Below, piece after piece: positions 1 through 8,741 of a DNA stretch of 64,000 nt (position 1 is the first letter of the stretch; every line of letters starts with the position of its first letter). Source of the DNA: Paraburkholderia susongensis. Its GTDB lineage: Bacteria > Pseudomonadota > Gammaproteobacteria > Burkholderiales > Burkholderiaceae. The stretch covers positions 372,001 to 436,000 of the forward strand of contig NZ_FXAT01000003.1 of the NCBI RefSeq assembly GCF_900177725.1, read 5' to 3'. Under the pieces are notes generated by a model, which did no database searches, was not told where the DNA came from, and worked only from the letters and a program-made list of their open reading frames with translations. The position numbers and the translations under genes were made by a program.

Positions 1-2083
1 GCTCTCGATGATTACATCGATCATCGCGCTCTCCGCGCTCGGCCAGACGATCAACATCATGACGCTCGGCGGGCTCGCGCTCGCGGTCGGGATTCTCGTC
101 GACGACGCGACCGTGGCGATCGAAAACATCAGCCATCAGCTCGAGCAGGGCAAGACGCTCGAGCAGGCGATTCTCGACGGCGCGCATCAGATCGCGATTC
201 CGACGCTCGTGTCGACGCTGTCGATCTGCATCGTGTTCGTGCCGATGTTCCTGCTCACGGGCGTCGCGCACTATCTGTTCATCCCGCTTGCCGAAGCGGT
301 GGTGTTCGCGATGCTCGCGTCGTATTTCTTCTCGCGCACGCTCGTGCCGACGCTCGCGAAATATCTGCTGCGCTTTCATCACAAGTCCGCGGATTCGCAT
401 CACACGTCCGCGCCGACGCGCAATCCGTTCATGCGCGTGCACTATGCGTTCGAGCGCGGCTTTGCGCGTTTGCGCGAGCGTTACCGCATGTTCCTCGAAG
501 CGCGCGTCGCGCGGCCGGGATGGTTCGTCACGCTGTTCCTCGTGTGCTGCTGCGCTTCGATGCTGTTGCTGCCGTTTATCGGCCGCGACTTTTTCCCGGC
601 CGTCGATGCGGGCACGATCGCGCTGCACATGCGCGCGAAAACCGGCATGCGTGTCGAGGAAACCGCGGTGCTGACCGATCGCGTCGATACGCGCATCCGT
701 CAGCTGATTCCGGCTGGCGAACTGCATTCGATCATCGACAACATCGGCCTGCCGGTGTCGGGCATCAACCTCTCGTACAGCAACACGGGCACGATCGGCA
801 CCTCGGATTCGGACATCCTGATTACGCTGAACCCCGGTCATCATCCGAGCGCCGACTACGTGCACACGCTGCGGCGCACGCTCAGCGACGAATTCCCCGG
901 CGTGCAGTTCGCGTTTCTACCCGCCGATATCGTGAGCCAGACGCTCAACTTCGGTATGCCGTCGCCGATCGACATCCAGATCGTGGGCCGTGAAGTGGCA
1001 GCGAACCGCGCATTCGCCGCGAAGCTGCTGAACCGTCTGCGCACGGTGCCGGGTCTTGCCGACGCGCGCATCCAGCAGCCCGCCGATCTGCCGCGTATCT
1101 TCATCGACGTCGATCGCACGCGCGCGCAGCAGGCGGGCTTCTCGCAGCGCGATATCGCGAGCGACCTGCTCATCACGCTGTCCGGCAGCCAGCAGACCAC
1201 GCCGACGTTCTGGCTCAATCCGCGCAACGGCGTGAGCTACAACGTCATCACGGAAGCACCGCAATACACGATCGATTCGCTGCAATCGCTCGCGAACATT
1301 CCGCTCAACGCAAACGGACGCAGCAACATTCTCGGCTCGCTCGCGACGATGCGCCGCGAAGCCGGCAACGCGGTGCTCACGCACTACAACGCGCAGACCA
1401 CGATCGATATTTACGGCACCGCCGATGGCCGCGATCTCGGCGGTGTCTCCGACGACATTCGCAAGATCATCGACGAATCGAAAGCCGAGCTGCCGCAAAG
1501 CTCGACCATCGAACTGCGCGGCCAGGTGCAGACGATGAACGATTCGTTCTCGGGTCTGCTCGCCGGTCTGCTGTTCGCGGTGCTGCTCGTGTATCTGCTG
1601 ATCGTCGTCAATTTCCAGTCGTGGCTCGATCCGTTCATCATCATCACCGCGCTGCCGGGCGCGCTCGCGGGCATCGTGTGGACACTGTTCCTCACGCACA
1701 CCACGCTGTCGATTCCCGCGCTCACGGGCGCGATTATGTGTATCGGCATCGCGACTGCAAACTCGATTCTCGTCATCAGCTTCGCGCGCGAACAACTGCT
1801 GCTGCACGGCGATGCGACGCGCGCCGCGATCGAAGCGGGCTTCACACGCTTCCGTCCGGTGCTGATGACGGCGCTCGCGATGGTGATCGGCATGGTGCCG
1901 ATGGCGATCGGTCTCGGCGAAGGCGGCGAGCAGAATGCGCCGCTCGGGCGCGCGGTGATCGGCGGTCTCACGGTCGGCACGATCGCCACGCTGATCTTCG
2001 TGCCCGTCGTGTTCTCGATGATCTATCGGCGGCTCGCGGCACGGCATCGGCGCGCGGCGGAACACGTGGTGCAGAAGCCATGA
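1..2083 (+). CDS. RND efflux transporter permease (5' partial)
   Basis: Inner-membrane, proton-driven pump subunit of a tripartite drug/solute efflux system. The gene enters from the left edge in frame 2, so only about the last 694 residues are present; full RND permeases have about 1,030-1,070. Visible are the transmembrane motif GILVDDATVAIENI with the paired aspartates expected for proton relay, a long periplasmic segment, and a second membrane half with GMVPMAIGLGEGGEQNAPLG followed by VIGGLTVGTIATLIFVPVVF. The ending is typical of the HAE1/AcrB-like branch. Adaptor and outer-membrane genes follow on the same strand, which supports a complete pump. The gap of about 175 bp before the adaptor is unusual for such an operon and holds a structured repeat. 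The substrate cannot be inferred. Confidence 0.93.
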   Translation, partial: LSMITSIIALSALGQTINIMTLGGLALAVGILVDDATVAIENISHQLEQGKTLEQAILDGAHQIAIPTLVSTLSICIVFVPMFLLTGVAHYLFIPLAEAVVFAMLASYFFSRTLVPTLAKYLLRFHHKSADSHHTSAPTRNPFMRVHYAFERGFARLRERYRMFLEARVARPGWFVTLFLVCCCASMLLLPFIGRDFFPAVDAGTIALHMRAKTGMRVEETAVLTDRVDTRIRQLIPAGELHSIIDNIGLPVSGINLSYSNTGTIGTSDSDILITLNPGHHPSADYVHTLRRTLSDEFPGVQFAFLPADIVSQTLNFGMPSPIDIQIVGREVAANRAFAAKLLNRLRTVPGLADARIQQPADLPRIFIDVDRTRAQQAGFSQRDIASDLLITLSGSQQTTPTFWLNPRNGVSYNVITEAPQYTIDSLQSLANIPLNANGRSNILGSLATMRREAGNAVLTHYNAQTTIDIYGTADGRDLGGVSDDIRKIIDESKAELPQSSTIELRGQVQTMNDSFSGLLAGLLFAVLLVYLLIVVNFQSWLDPFIIITALPGALAGIVWTLFLTHTTLSIPALTGAIMCIGIATANSILVISFAREQLLLHGDATRAAIEAGFTRFRPVLMTALAMVIGMVPMAIGLGEGGEQNAPLGRAVIGGLTVGTIATLIFVPVVFSMIYRRLAARHRRAAEHVVQKP

Positions 2084-2152
2084 ACATGAAGCGCGGGACG
2101 ATGACGAGAAGCGGCGTGCGCTGCACGCGAAATTTCACGGCAACCGTCTTTG

Positions 2153-2246
2153 ATGGGACCACAGTAAGTGCTGAAGCACTTACTCCGGTCGACCGCAAAA
2201 ATTGCATGGGACCAGATTAAGCGCTGAAGCGCTAACTCCGGTCGAC
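2153..2246 (+). repeat. 94-bp three-hairpin repeat element, copy A
   Basis: Two units of 41-42 bp (2153-2194 and 2206-2246) each begin ATGGGACC and end TCCGGTCGAC. Each can fold on itself: unit 1 has a perfect 9-bp stem AGTAAGTGC/GCACTTACT closed by TGAA, and unit 2 has AGCGC/GCGCT with the same TGAA loop. The 11-bp spacer (2195-2205) is a mini-hairpin GCAA-AAA-TTGC. A second copy of the same total length lies at 7085-7178. The element ends 14 nt before the ATG of the adaptor gene, directly ahead of its ribosome binding site. It may be a dispersed repeat or a structured mRNA leader; the function is unknown. Confidence 0.85.
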
Positions 2247-2260
2247 ACAGGGGAAGTTTG

Positions 2261-3601
2261 ATGGAAGCACAACGTCCAGACGACTCTGGTTCCGGTTCGG
2301 GGTCCGGTTCGAGTCCGGCCTCAGGCGGCAACGCCGCGCATGACCCCGCGAAAGCGCGGCGCACGCGCTGGATCGCGATCGCCGCGGCCGTCGCGGTGCT
2401 CGCGCTCGCCGCGCAAGGCATCTGGTCACGCCACGATGCGCACGCGGCGCTCGAACGCGATGCCGCACATGCGAGCCAGATGAGCGTCGAGGTCGTGCTG
2501 CCGCAGAAGTCATCCGCCGGGGTCGATCTCGTGTTGCCCGGCAACGTGCAGGCTTTTCTCGATACGCCGATCTACGCGCGCACCAACGGATATCTGAAGA
2601 AGTGGTACGCCGACATCGGCGCGCACGTGAAAAACGGCCAGTTGCTCGCGGAAATCGACACGCCCGAAGTGGACGACCAGTTGCGCGCCGCCCGCGCCGA
2701 TCTCGCGAACGCCGAAGCGAACTATGCGCTCGCGAAAAGCACCGCCGATCGCTGGACCGACATGCTGAAGAGCAAATCGGTCTCGAAGCAGGAGACCGAC
2801 GAGAAAGTCGGCGACATGCTCGCGAAGAAAGCCACGCTCAATGCGGCGAGTTTCAACGTCGCGCGTCTCGAGAAAACGCAATCGTTCCAGAGGGTCTATG
2901 CACCGTTCGACGGCATCGTGACCGCGCGCAACGTCGATGTCGGCGCGTTGATCGATGCGGGCAGTTCCGGCGGTCCCGCGAAGGAGCTGTTTCATGTCGC
3001 GCAGGCGAACCGTCTGCGCGTCTATGTGAACGTGCCGCAGGCGTACGCGCAACAGGTGCGCGCACGGCAGTCGGCTTATCTGACGCTGACCGAGACGCCA
3101 GCGCGGCACTATCCGGGGACGGTCGCGCGCACGGCGGGCGCGGTCGATGCGCAGCAGCGCACGATGCTCGTCGAAGTCGATGTCGACAATCGCGACGGCG
3201 AACTGTTGCCGGGTGCGTATGCCCAGGTGCATTTCGCGCTCGGCACGGGCGCGGCGCCGTACACGCTGCCAGGTAATGCGCTGCTGTTCCGGCCTGACGG
3301 CGTGAAAGTCGCGACCGTCGACGCTCGACACAAGGTGAAGCTGCTGCCGGTGTCGCTCGGCACGGACTTCGGCACGCGTGTCGCGATCGTGTCCGGTTTG
3401 AACGGCCGCGAGCAGGTGATTTTGAATCCGCAGGATTCGATCGTCGATGGCGCGCCGGTACGGATCGTGCCGCGCAAAGCAGAAGGTGGTGGCGGTGCGG
3501 AAGGTGCTGCTGGAGCAGCAGGGGCAGCGGCAACCGGCGCGGCGGCAAGTTCGGCGGCTGCGTTGGGCGGCGGCCAGCCGGCCGCGAGGACGCAATCATG
3601 A
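2261..3601 (+). CDS. RND efflux periplasmic adaptor (membrane fusion protein)
   Basis: Links the RND permease to the outer-membrane channel across the periplasm. The protein has 446 residues. A Ser/Gly/Pro-rich cytoplasmic N-terminus precedes one membrane anchor at about residues 36-53. Next come a biotinyl-lipoyl-like half-motif (GAHVKNGQLLAEIDTPEVDDQL), a helical hairpin rich in Ala, Lys and Asp, the return half (VYAPFDGIVTARNVDVGALI), a beta-barrel and a C-terminal Ala/Gly-rich tail. A TTG lies just before the chosen ATG, but GGGGAAG is best spaced for the ATG. The stop overlaps the next start by 4 bp (ATGA), so translation is coupled to the outer-membrane factor. The structured repeat immediately upstream may affect expression. 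Confidence 0.93.
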   Translation: MEAQRPDDSGSGSGSGSSPASGGNAAHDPAKARRTRWIAIAAAVAVLALAAQGIWSRHDAHAALERDAAHASQMSVEVVLPQKSSAGVDLVLPGNVQAFLDTPIYARTNGYLKKWYADIGAHVKNGQLLAEIDTPEVDDQLRAARADLANAEANYALAKSTADRWTDMLKSKSVSKQETDEKVGDMLAKKATLNAASFNVARLEKTQSFQRVYAPFDGIVTARNVDVGALIDAGSSGGPAKELFHVAQANRLRVYVNVPQAYAQQVRARQSAYLTLTETPARHYPGTVARTAGAVDAQQRTMLVEVDVDNRDGELLPGAYAQVHFALGTGAAPYTLPGNALLFRPDGVKVATVDARHKVKLLPVSLGTDFGTRVAIVSGLNGREQVILNPQDSIVDGAPVRIVPRKAEGGGGAEGAAGAAGAAATGAAASSAAALGGGQPAARTQS

Positions 3602-5244
3602 AGATGCTGGTTTTGCGGCGCGCTGCGGCCTCTGCCTCTGCGGCCGCGGCCGCACACGTCCTCATTCGCGCATCGACGCGCCCGCGTGCACGAACTTCGC
3701 CTGGCATTGCGATACGCCTCCCAATGAGCACCGCAATACGCGCGTCAATACGCGCCCCAGCATTCGCCTTGACGCTCGCCTGCACCCTCACCGCCTGCAC
3801 CGTCGGTCCCGACTACGTGAGGCCCGTCACCGCCACGCCTGCGACCTGGCGCGAACTCGAAGGCACCGGCTGGAAGCCCGCGCAACCCGCCGACACGCTC
3901 GCGCGCGGCGCCTGGTGGCAGATCTACGCAGACCCGTCGCTCGATGCGCTCGAGCAGCAGGTCGCAGGCGCGAACCAGGACGTGCAGGCCGCCGAAGCGC
4001 GCTTTCGCGCGGCCCGCGCGAGCGTCGCGCAATATCGCTCGGAGTTTTTCCCGGTGGTCAGCGCGAGCGGCAACTATTCGCGCGCGCGAACCTCGGAGAA
4101 CGTGCTGCACAAATCGACTGCGGGCCTCACGCTGAACGACTACATCGTGCAGGCCGACGCATCGTGGGAGCCGGACCTGTGGGGCCGCATCTCACGCAGC
4201 GTCGAGGGCGCGAAAGCCGCCGCGCAGGCGAGCGCCGCCGACGTCGAAGCCGCGCTTCTCTCGATGCAGGCCGAACTCGCGACCGACTACTTCGAGCTGC
4301 GCGGACTCGATCAGGAGCGCCAACTACTCGACGACACGATCAAGGCCTACCAGGAAGCGCTGGAGTTGACACAGCATCGCTACGCGGGCGGCATCGCCAC
4401 CGACGCCGACGTCGCGCAGGCCCAAACGCAGTTGAAGACCACGCAGGCGCAGGCGCTCGACCTCGGCGTACAGCGCGCGCAACTCGAACACGCGATCGCG
4501 ATCCTGATCGGCCAGTCGCCCTCGACGTTCACGCTGCCGGCCGCGCCGCTCGTGGCCGTGCCGGTCGTCGCGGCGGCCGGCGTGCCGTCGGATCTGCTCG
4601 AACGGCGTCCCGACATCGCGTCGGCGGAGCGGCACATCGCCGACATGAACGCGCAGATCGGCGTCGCGACCGCGGCGTTTTTCCCGAGCCTCATCCTCTC
4701 GGTGACGGGCGGGCTCGAAGCGACCAACTACAGCCAGTGGCTGCTCGCGCCGAGCCGGCTGTGGTCGCTCGGGCCGACGCTCGCGGGCACGCTGCTCGAC
4801 TTCGGCGGGCGCGCGGCCGTCAAGGAACAGGCGCGCGCGCACTACGACGAAAGCGTCGCGCAATACCGGCAGACGGTGCTGGACGCGTTCGGCCAGGTCG
4901 AGGACAACCTCGCCGCGCTGCGTGTGCTCGAACAGGAAGCCGCCGCGCAGGACGATGCGGTGGCAGCGGCGCAGCGTTCGCTCGCGGTCGTGTCGAATCG
5001 CTACAAGAACGGCGCGATCACCTATCTCGACGTGGTGGTCGCGCAGACGACCGCGCTCACCAACGAGCGCAACGCCGTGGCGATCGCGCGCCGCCGCATG
5101 GCCGCGAGCGTCGCACTCGTGAAGGCGCTCGGCGGCGGCTGGGACACGTCGGCGCTGCCGGGTGGGGAGGAAATTGTGCATCCGTCGACGTCGACGTCAG
5201 CACCGGCGCCCACACCGGCGAGCGCAACCGCGGCGCGCGGCTAG
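3598..5244 (+). CDS. Efflux outer-membrane lipoprotein (OprM/NodT family)
   Basis: Outer-membrane exit channel of the RND pump, probably lipid-anchored. From the first ATG it has 548 residues and the lipobox L-T-A-C lies at Cys67. An in-frame ATG at 3724 would give a much more usual lipoprotein signal peptide with the Cys at position 25. The first 42 residues may therefore be untranslated or cleaved, although the ATGA overlap favours the first ATG. The mature start TVGPDYVRP, the repeated alpha-hairpin halves and the motif LLERRPDIASAERHIADMNAQ are characteristic of the OEP family. Last gene of the operon. Confidence 0.92.
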   Translation: MKMLVLRRAAASASAAAAAHVLIRASTRPRARTSPGIAIRLPMSTAIRASIRAPAFALTLACTLTACTVGPDYVRPVTATPATWRELEGTGWKPAQPADTLARGAWWQIYADPSLDALEQQVAGANQDVQAAEARFRAARASVAQYRSEFFPVVSASGNYSRARTSENVLHKSTAGLTLNDYIVQADASWEPDLWGRISRSVEGAKAAAQASAADVEAALLSMQAELATDYFELRGLDQERQLLDDTIKAYQEALELTQHRYAGGIATDADVAQAQTQLKTTQAQALDLGVQRAQLEHAIAILIGQSPSTFTLPAAPLVAVPVVAAAGVPSDLLERRPDIASAERHIADMNAQIGVATAAFFPSLILSVTGGLEATNYSQWLLAPSRLWSLGPTLAGTLLDFGGRAAVKEQARAHYDESVAQYRQTVLDAFGQVEDNLAALRVLEQEAAAQDDAVAAAQRSLAVVSNRYKNGAITYLDVVVAQTTALTNERNAVAIARRRMAASVALVKALGGGWDTSALPGGEEIVHPSTSTSAPAPTPASATAARG

Positions 5245-5432
5245 GGAACCGCGCGAGTGTGGGGCTTGGGGCGTACGGCTGCGGCTACCGCCACGGCCTT
5301 CGTCCCGCGCGACAACGGCTCATCCCTCAAGCCACACTTGGTACCGCTTTGCACTCGCCGCCGGTCCGAGTTTCTTTTTCAGCGTATCCTTAACTCTTTT
5401 GAGCATTTTTGCGTGACCCAAGGAGTTTTGTT

Positions 5433-6710
5433 GTGACCCTGCCGCCGGAATCCCAGCGGACTGCTTCTGCCGTTCCTTCCTCGAGCACAGCTTCGGCGGC
5501 TCCTCTTCGCACTTCGTCCGTATCGGACCTCCCCTATCTCGAACGCGGCACGCGCGCGTACTGGCGTGCCGCCATCGCGCTGCTGTTCGCCGGCTACGCG
5601 ACGTTCTCGCTGCTCTACTGCGTGCAGCCGCTGCTGCCGTCTTTTTCCGAGGCGTTCAACGTGACGCCCGCGCAAAGCAGTCTGTCGTTGTCGCTCTCCA
5701 CCGCCGCGCTGGCGCTCGCGATCTTCGTCGCCGGTTTCGTCTCCGAGGGCTGGAGCCGTCACAAGCTGATGACGCTGTCGCTCACGGCCTCGGCGCTGCT
5801 GACCATCGGCGTGTCGATCGCGCCGCACTGGCATCAGCTGCTCGTGCTTCGCACGCTCGAAGGACTCGCGCTCGGCGGTGTGCCGGCCGTCGCGATGGCC
5901 TATCTCGCCGAGGAAGTGCATCCCGATGGCCTCGGCCTCGCGATGGGGCTGTACGTCGGCGGCACGGCGATCGGCGGCATGGCCGGGCGCGTGATTACCG
6001 GCGTCGTCGCGGATCTGTTTTCGTGGCGTGTCGCGATCGGCACGATCGGCGTGCTCGGTCTGCTGTCGATGCTGGCGTTTCGCGCGCTGCTGCCGCCGTC
6101 GCGCCATTTCGTGCCGCGCCGCGGACTCGGCTTCGCGCATCACCGCACCGCGCTGCTCAGGCAGTTCACGCGACCGGGTCTGCCGGTGCTGTTCCTGCTC
6201 GGCTTCGTGCTGATGGGCAGCTTCGTCACGCTGTACAACTACATCGGCTACCGGCTGCTCGCGCCGCCGTATCGACTGAACCAGACCGAGATCGGCGCGA
6301 TTTTCGTCGTGTATCTGACCGGCGTGGTCGCGTCGCCGTGGTCCGGACGCATGGCCGATACGTTCGGCCGCGCGCGCGTGCTGATCGCGAGCCTGCTGCT
6401 GATGATGTTCGGCCTCGTGCTGACGATGCTGCATCCGCTCGCGGCGATCGCGACCGGCATCGCGTGCGTGACCTTCGGCTTCTTCGCGGGGCACTCGGTG
6501 GCGAGCGGCTGGGTCGGCCGTCTCGCCAAAGACGCGAAAGGCCAGGCTGCCGCGCTGTACCTGCTCGCGTACTACATCGGCTCGAGCGTGGTCGGTTCGT
6601 ACGGCGGCCACGTGTGGGCCGGTCATGGCTGGAATGGTGTCGTGGGGCTGGTGGGTACGCTGATCGTCATCGGACTACTGGGGGGCATGCGTTTGCGCGG
6701 GTATGAATAA
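5433..6710 (+). CDS. MFS transporter (12 membrane segments)
   Basis: Inner-membrane secondary transporter of the major facilitator superfamily, resembling the YnfM/arabinose-efflux-like group; the substrate is unknown. I chose GTG at 5433 because AAGGAG ends 7 nt upstream; a TTG 24 bp earlier has no such signal. The resulting 425 residues begin with a Ser/Thr/Pro-rich tail of about 40 residues. About twelve hydrophobic segments follow, with the loop after segment 2 carrying EGWSRHKLM in place of the classical MFS motif A. The gene stands alone, about 190 bp after the RND operon and on the same strand. No terminator is obvious between them. Confidence 0.88.
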   Translation: MTLPPESQRTASAVPSSSTASAAPLRTSSVSDLPYLERGTRAYWRAAIALLFAGYATFSLLYCVQPLLPSFSEAFNVTPAQSSLSLSLSTAALALAIFVAGFVSEGWSRHKLMTLSLTASALLTIGVSIAPHWHQLLVLRTLEGLALGGVPAVAMAYLAEEVHPDGLGLAMGLYVGGTAIGGMAGRVITGVVADLFSWRVAIGTIGVLGLLSMLAFRALLPPSRHFVPRRGLGFAHHRTALLRQFTRPGLPVLFLLGFVLMGSFVTLYNYIGYRLLAPPYRLNQTEIGAIFVVYLTGVVASPWSGRMADTFGRARVLIASLLLMMFGLVLTMLHPLAAIATGIACVTFGFFAGHSVASGWVGRLAKDAKGQAAALYLLAYYIGSSVVGSYGGHVWAGHGWNGVVGLVGTLIVIGLLGGMRLRGYE

Positions 6711-7084
6711 CCCAACAGGCGAGGTGCGCGGCTGACGGACCAAGAGCCACGCGCATCGAGCCTGCCTCCGGGATTGCTTCGCATCATCCGGCACGACGCG
6801 GCGCGATTTATCCCGGTACGATTCAACCCGCATGAATTCGTAGCAAAACGTAAGACACACGTAAGCAAACACTTCATACGTTCCACTATCTTTGCTGCGC
6901 CGCGCCAATCTCCGTATGCCCGGCGGCACGCGGGTCAACAGCCTGCGAGTCGGCACCATTCCATCGTTTGGCGCCGTTTCGCGCCCTCATGCCGCTGCGC
7001 CGGTCTCCTATACTCGAATTGAGCGGGGCACTGCCGGTTGTCGGAGCCGCCGCCTTCGTTAGTGATACACAGCAACCATCCTGC
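6711..7084. other. Intergenic region without a convincing gene
   Basis: Between the MFS gene and the repeat element. Short open frames on both strands lack ribosome binding sites and recognisable protein features. AT content rises around 6820-6900 and could hold a promoter for the small membrane protein downstream, but I see no clear -35/-10 pair. Confidence 0.5.
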
Positions 7085-7178
7085 ATGGGATCGGAGTCAG
7101 TGCTAAACGCCCACTCCGGTCGACCGCGATAAATCGCATGGGACCGGAATCAGTGCTGAAGCGCTAACTCCGGTCGAC
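7085..7178 (+). repeat. 94-bp three-hairpin repeat element, copy B
   Basis: Same architecture and total length as 2153-2246: unit 7085-7125, spacer mini-hairpin 7126-7137 (GCGA-TAAA-TCGC), unit 7138-7178. In the second unit, outer arms GACCGGA/TCCGGTC pair perfectly over 7 bp and the inner arms AGTGC/GCGCT keep pairing through a G-U. In the first unit, GATCGGAGT pairs with ACTCCGGTC over 9 bp with one G-U. The element ends 13 nt before an ATG, just upstream of AAAGGAG. Many differences from copy A preserve pairing, which suggests selection on RNA or cruciform structure. Confidence 0.85.
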
Positions 7179-7191
7179 AAAGGAGACGAAT

Positions 7192-7377
7192 ATGACGACG
7201 TACTTTACGATCGGCGATTTCATCCTGGTCATTCCGATGGCGCTAGCGGGCGCATTGTTCGTCGGCGCGCTACCCTGCAAGACCGAGGTACGGCACAACG
7301 CGCTGCGCGTGCTCGGTGCGGTGATCGGTGTGGTTTGCGCGGTTGCGCTGGTCGAAGGTCTGCCAGCGCTGGTGTAG
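7192..7377 (+). CDS. Small hydrophobic membrane protein (61 aa)
   Basis: I do not recognise the family. A strong ribosome binding site AAAGGAG lies 7 nt before the ATG. The protein has two hydrophobic stretches, about residues 8-28 and 39-58. They are separated by a short polar loop (PCKTEVRHNA) with a single Cys, so it is probably a two-helix inner-membrane hairpin. Codon use is host-like. The repeat element occupies the leader directly upstream. It stands alone between an MFS transporter and a convergent aldo/keto reductase. It could be a regulator or subunit of an envelope complex, but nothing here shows that. Confidence 0.7.
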   Translation: MTTYFTIGDFILVIPMALAGALFVGALPCKTEVRHNALRVLGAVIGVVCAVALVEGLPALV

Positions 7378-7388
7378 CGCAACATCAC

Positions 7389-7417
7389 GAAAAAAGCCGC
7401 ACGCTGAACGTGCGGCT
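7389..7417 (-). terminator. Rho-independent terminator of the aldo/keto reductase gene
   Basis: A 9-bp stem AGCCGCACG/CGTGCGGCT (7395-7403 and 7409-7417) with a 5-nt loop is followed, on the minus strand, by a run of six or more T. It lies between convergent genes and may also stop plus-strand transcripts weakly (TTCTCT follows on that side). Confidence 0.8.
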
Positions 7418-7481
7418 TTCTCTGTCCCGTCATTTCCGCGGACGCTCCGTTGGTCCGCGGGGCCGCGGATCCGTTACGCGA

Positions 7482-8525
7482 TCAGATCGCCTGATCCGTC
7501 GACGGCTTTTCCCACAGATTGATCCCGCCTTCGGTCGCATAGCGATCGATTTCGGCGAGTTCGTCCGCTGAGAACGCAAGATTCCCGAGCGCGCCGACGT
7601 TCTCGCGCACCTGCTCCGCACGGCTCGCACCGATCAGCACCGAAGTCACGCGCGCATCGCGCAGCGCCCATGCGAGCGCCATTTGCGCGAGGCTCTGGCC
7701 GCGACGCTGCGCGATGTCGTTGAGCTTGCGCACGTGCTCGATGTTCTGCTCGCTCAGGTGCTCCTGCTTCAGCGAACCGCCACCTGCTTTGTTGACGCGC
7801 GCATCGGCCGGCACGCCGTTCAGGTACTTGCCGGTCAGGAGTCCTTGAGCCAACGGCGTGAACGCAATCGCGCCAGCCCCGACCTCTTCGAGCGTATCGA
7901 GCAGGCCGCGCTCGATCCAGCGGTTCAGCATGTTGTACGACGGCTGATGGATAAGCAGCGGCACCTTGTATTCGGCGAGCAGCTTCGCCATTTCGAGCGT
8001 CTTCGCGGACGAATACGACGAGATGCCGATGTAGAGCGCCTTGCCCTGCTGCACCGCGCTCGCGAGCGCGCCCGCGGTTTCCTCGAGCGGCGTATGCGCG
8101 TCGAAACGATGCGAATAGAAGATGTCGACGTAATCGAGACCCATGCGCTTCAAGCTCTGGTCGAGGCTCGCGAGCACGTACTTGCGCGAGCCGCCGCCCT
8201 GGCCGTACGGGCCCGGCCACATGTCCCAGCCGGCCTTCGACGAAATCAGCAGCTCGTCGCGATACGGTTTGAAATCGTCCTTGAAGAGACGGCCGAAATT
8301 GGTTTCCGCGCTGCCGTACGGCGGGCCGTAGTTGTTCGCGAGATCGAAGTGCGTGATGCCGAGATCGAAGGCCGTGCGCAGGATGTCGCGCTGCGTGGAG
8401 ATCGGCGTGGTGTCGCCGAAGTTGTGCCACAGGCCGAGCGACAGTGCCGGCAGTTTGAGACCCGACTTGCCGCAGACGCGGTATTGCATGTCCGAATAGC
8501 GTTCTGAAGCTGCTTCGTAAGCCAT
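7482..8525 (-). CDS. yghZ: Aldo/keto reductase, L-glyceraldehyde 3-phosphate reductase type
   Basis: NADPH-dependent cytosolic reductase. The sequence follows E. coli YghZ (Gpr) closely along its length, for example QYRVCGKSGLKLPALSLGLW, DLANNYGPP and YSHRFD. That enzyme detoxifies L-glyceraldehyde 3-phosphate and methylglyoxal. The length, 347 residues, matches the family (346 in E. coli). The catalytic tetrad is visible as Asp61, Tyr66, Lys97 and His139, and the cofactor-binding end LIGASRAEQVRENV is intact. The start is the ATG at 8525, preceded by AAGGAC at good spacing; the open frame continues upstream without family similarity. It is divergent from the DUF3185 gene. Confidence 0.92.
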   Translation of the reverse strand: MAYEAASERYSDMQYRVCGKSGLKLPALSLGLWHNFGDTTPISTQRDILRTAFDLGITHFDLANNYGPPYGSAETNFGRLFKDDFKPYRDELLISSKAGWDMWPGPYGQGGGSRKYVLASLDQSLKRMGLDYVDIFYSHRFDAHTPLEETAGALASAVQQGKALYIGISSYSSAKTLEMAKLLAEYKVPLLIHQPSYNMLNRWIERGLLDTLEEVGAGAIAFTPLAQGLLTGKYLNGVPADARVNKAGGGSLKQEHLSEQNIEHVRKLNDIAQRRGQSLAQMALAWALRDARVTSVLIGASRAEQVRENVGALGNLAFSADELAEIDRYATEGGINLWEKPSTDQAI

Positions 8526-8741
8526 TGCTGATGTCCTTGTCGATGAAATCGCCCGGCGATTGCGGGCGTGAGGATTCGCGCGTTGCGGGAGGCGTGCTGC
8601 TGGAGAGATGGATTGTCGTAGTGCGGCCAGACCGCTATGGTAGCCAATCGACTTCATCCTTGCAGGCGCCCAGTATGCGGGATGGACGATCGCCAACGGC
8701 TCCCCTACACTCTCGCCGGACAAAGCTGATGGGAGAACCAG

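Noticed and set aside
917..2065. Long antisense open frame (382 codons) opposite the RND permease
   Set aside because: It is Arg/Glu/His-rich with no family features and is the expected GC-skew shadow of the real gene. Many similar shadows elsewhere were left out for the same reason.
2153..2246. Guanidine-II (mini-ykkC) riboswitch, because of paired hairpins upstream of an efflux gene
   Set aside because: The hairpin loops are TGAA rather than ACGR, and the units are longer than mini-ykkC stems.
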